A stretch of 64,000 nucleotides of DNA from Nostoc sp. C052 (GTDB lineage Bacteria; Cyanobacteriota; Cyanobacteriia; Cyanobacteriales; Nostocaceae). Below, piece after piece: positions 62,817 through 64,000 of the stretch. Location: the NCBI RefSeq assembly GCF_013393905.1, contig NZ_CP040272.1, positions 6,643,501 to 6,707,500 of the forward strand, written 5' to 3'. Made by a program: the position numbers and the translations under genes. Below the pieces are notes generated by a model, which did no database searches, was not told the DNA's origin, and saw only the letters and a list, made by a program, of their open reading frames with translations. Within the stretch, counting starts at the first letter, position 1. Each line of letters starts with the position of its first letter.

Positions 62817-63977
62817 TTATTGCAATTTCTCTTCCCCTGCTTCTTTTCTTCCCTCAACAGATAACTTTGTTAACCGAACTGTATTACCTTCTCTTCCTTC
62901 GCGTACCTTGCGGTTCGTTAAAAAAATCCTCTCAATCACCAACGCCCCAAATACCGCCACCAAAGTGAATAAAGTACGCTGCGGCTGGTGAAAAAACAAC
63001 CGCCAATCTGAATCTAAAGCACGGGTGATAAAATCAACCCCTACCTTGGATGGTAATTTCAAACGAAAAGCACGTCGAGCGAGATAACGTAAATGTAGAG
63101 CCTGAGCTAAAGCAAAATGCTGTTCAACAAGTTTAGGTGCATAAATTCTCGCTTTATCTACCAGTTGATTCCAACCAGCTTCCATATAGTACAAGTTGGA
63201 AGAAAGCCCACTAGAACTTGTGCGATATCGAGTTAAGACTTGGTTGATACCTGCGATTTGCCAATCAGTGGTACAACTAACCCTGAGTAGCCATTCCAAA
63301 TCTTCGGAATAGCTCATATATGGGCAAAAGCCCCCCACTTGACTAAAAACTTCTTTGCGGATAACCCAATTAGAAGTAGTAGTTGTAGGGTTTTCTGAGA
63401 GGAAAGATTCTGGTTTTAAGTCGGTTAAACGAGAACTAGTAGTCTGCCAACCCAAAAATGCTAGGTGAGGTCTGGGGAAAGGGGAAAGGGGAAAGGGTAA
63501 GGGATTTAAAACCTTTCCCCCTTCTTCCTTACCCTTTACCCCGCCAAGTTCACTTGGCGAACTACTAGATACTTGCCTAGTTAGTTCACCAGTTTGATCG
63601 AGTATTTCGACTTGAGCAAAGCTGACCCCTAAACCGGGGTTGGATTGGAAATGTTGCAGATGTTGGTGGAGTTTATTAGGTAGCCACTGATCATCTGCAT
63701 CAAGAAAGGCAATAATTTTACCCCTACTGCTAGCTATACCCTGATTACGAGCAGCAGAAACCCCCTGATTGGTCTGGTTAATTAGATGGATGCGATCGCT
63801 CTTTTTTTGATGTTCTCTGACAATCTCCACGGTGTCATCCGTAGAACCATCATTAATTATCAGTAATTCCCAATTCATATAGGTTTGCTGTTGCACAGAA
63901 GCGATCGCTGCTGGTAAAAATTTAGCAGCGTTATAAGCGGGAATGATCGCCGATACCATTATGTTCGTGTTGCTCAT
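62817..63977 (-). CDS. GT2 family glycosyltransferase with an insertion
   Basis: The 386-residue protein has SAIIPAYNAAKFLPAAIASV, INDGSTDDTV, IAFLDADDQWLPNKL (DADD) and SEDLEWLLRVS, and is a paralogue of the downstream GT2. Between GELTRQ and RLTDLKPE it has about 45 extra residues (including GVKGKEEGGKV and PLPFPLSPFPRP) that the paralogue lacks. The DNA there is a polypurine repeat with inverted ends (63436-63568), so a repeat element has inserted in frame. Whether the enzyme still works is unknown. Confidence 0.88.
   Translation of the reverse strand: MSNTNIMVSAIIPAYNAAKFLPAAIASVQQQTYMNWELLIINDGSTDDTVEIVREHQKKSDRIHLINQTNQGVSAARNQGIASSRGKIIAFLDADDQWLPNKLHQHLQHFQSNPGLGVSFAQVEILDQTGELTRQVSSSSPSELGGVKGKEEGGKVLNPLPFPLSPFPRPHLAFLGWQTTSSRLTDLKPESFLSENPTTTTSNWVIRKEVFSQVGGFCPYMSYSEDLEWLLRVSCTTDWQIAGINQVLTRYRTSSSGLSSNLYYMEAGWNQLVDKARIYAPKLVEQHFALAQALHLRYLARRAFRLKLPSKVGVDFITRALDSDWRLFFHQPQRTLFTLVAVFGALVIERIFLTNRKVREGREGNTVRLTKLSVEGRKEAGEEKLQ
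63436..63568. repeat. Repeat element inserted inside the GT2 gene
   Basis: CTAGTAGTCTGCCAA at 63436-63450 and TTGGCGAACTACTAG at 63554-63568 are inverted repeats matching at 13 of 15 positions. The interior is a G-rich block followed by a C-rich block similar to the elements at 14362-14484 and 4453-4544. The reading frame of the host gene is kept open through it. Confidence 0.7.
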
Positions 63978-64000
63978 CCCTTCACCTCTTGTAAAAATTT

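Overview
The window looks like the chromosome of a filamentous, Nostoc-type cyanobacterium. The octamer GCGATCGC (HIP1) is frequent, short tandem and polypurine repeats lie between genes, and several proteins belong to families typical of cyanobacteria (DUF3172, AMIN-domain, H-NOX with an HNOBA kinase, NACHT-WD40 and TPR-CHAT proteins). I worked from sequence alone, so all family assignments are by eye.

Layout. 1-16.2 kb is ordinary core sequence: a thiol-redox and oxidoreductase group (glutathione peroxidase, SDR protein, alpha/beta-hydrolase-fold protein, peroxiredoxin-glutaredoxin hybrid), membrane proteins, an ABC-2 permease, two CPA2 cation/proton antiporters and a GDSL esterase. 16.4-21.7 kb holds STAND/NACHT ATPase genes: one followed in another frame by a 14-blade WD40 protein, and a paralogue without WD40 repeats. 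21,708-48,094 is one complete Tn7-like CRISPR-associated transposon (CAST). 48.1-52.5 kb has tRNA-Ala, hisF, ruvB, a TPR protein and decayed glycosyltransferase genes. 52.5-64 kb, all on the minus strand, combines an NO-sensing phosphorelay (H-NOX, HNOBA hybrid kinase, receiver-PP2C), STAS and anti-sigma-like proteins, and an exopolysaccharide glycosyltransferase cluster including a STAS-sugar-transferase fusion.

The main find is the 26,387-bp CAST. Its ends are perfect 25-bp inverted repeats starting TGTGAC, flanked by the 5-bp direct repeat CAATT, and its right end is 31 bp from the 3' end of tRNA-Ala(GGC). It inserted into the loop of a 12-bp hairpin between the tRNA and a STAND gene. At the left end are cas6-cas8-cas7-cas5 with no cas3, cas1 or cas2, and a five-repeat CRISPR array; this is the I-MYXAN/I-B type. 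At the right end are a TnsA-TnsB fusion, TnsC and a long TniQ/TnsD-like protein. A shorter TniQ with an Xre regulator is transcribed divergently, and a third TniQ survives only as a zinc-finger remnant beside cas6. The outline matches the known class of cyanobacterial type I-B CASTs with a fused TnsAB.

The cargo is rich in defence-like genes: a type I restriction-modification operon with an inserted HEPN-like gene, a three-gene cassette (STAS-GHKL ATPase, STAS-like DUF4325 protein, PIN nuclease) that I do not recognise as a named system, a small ribbon-helix-helix gene with a palindromic operator, and a TPR-CHAT protease gene convergent with a small unknown gene. Several small repeat elements have inserted elsewhere, two with visible target duplications and at least one probably inside a coding gene.
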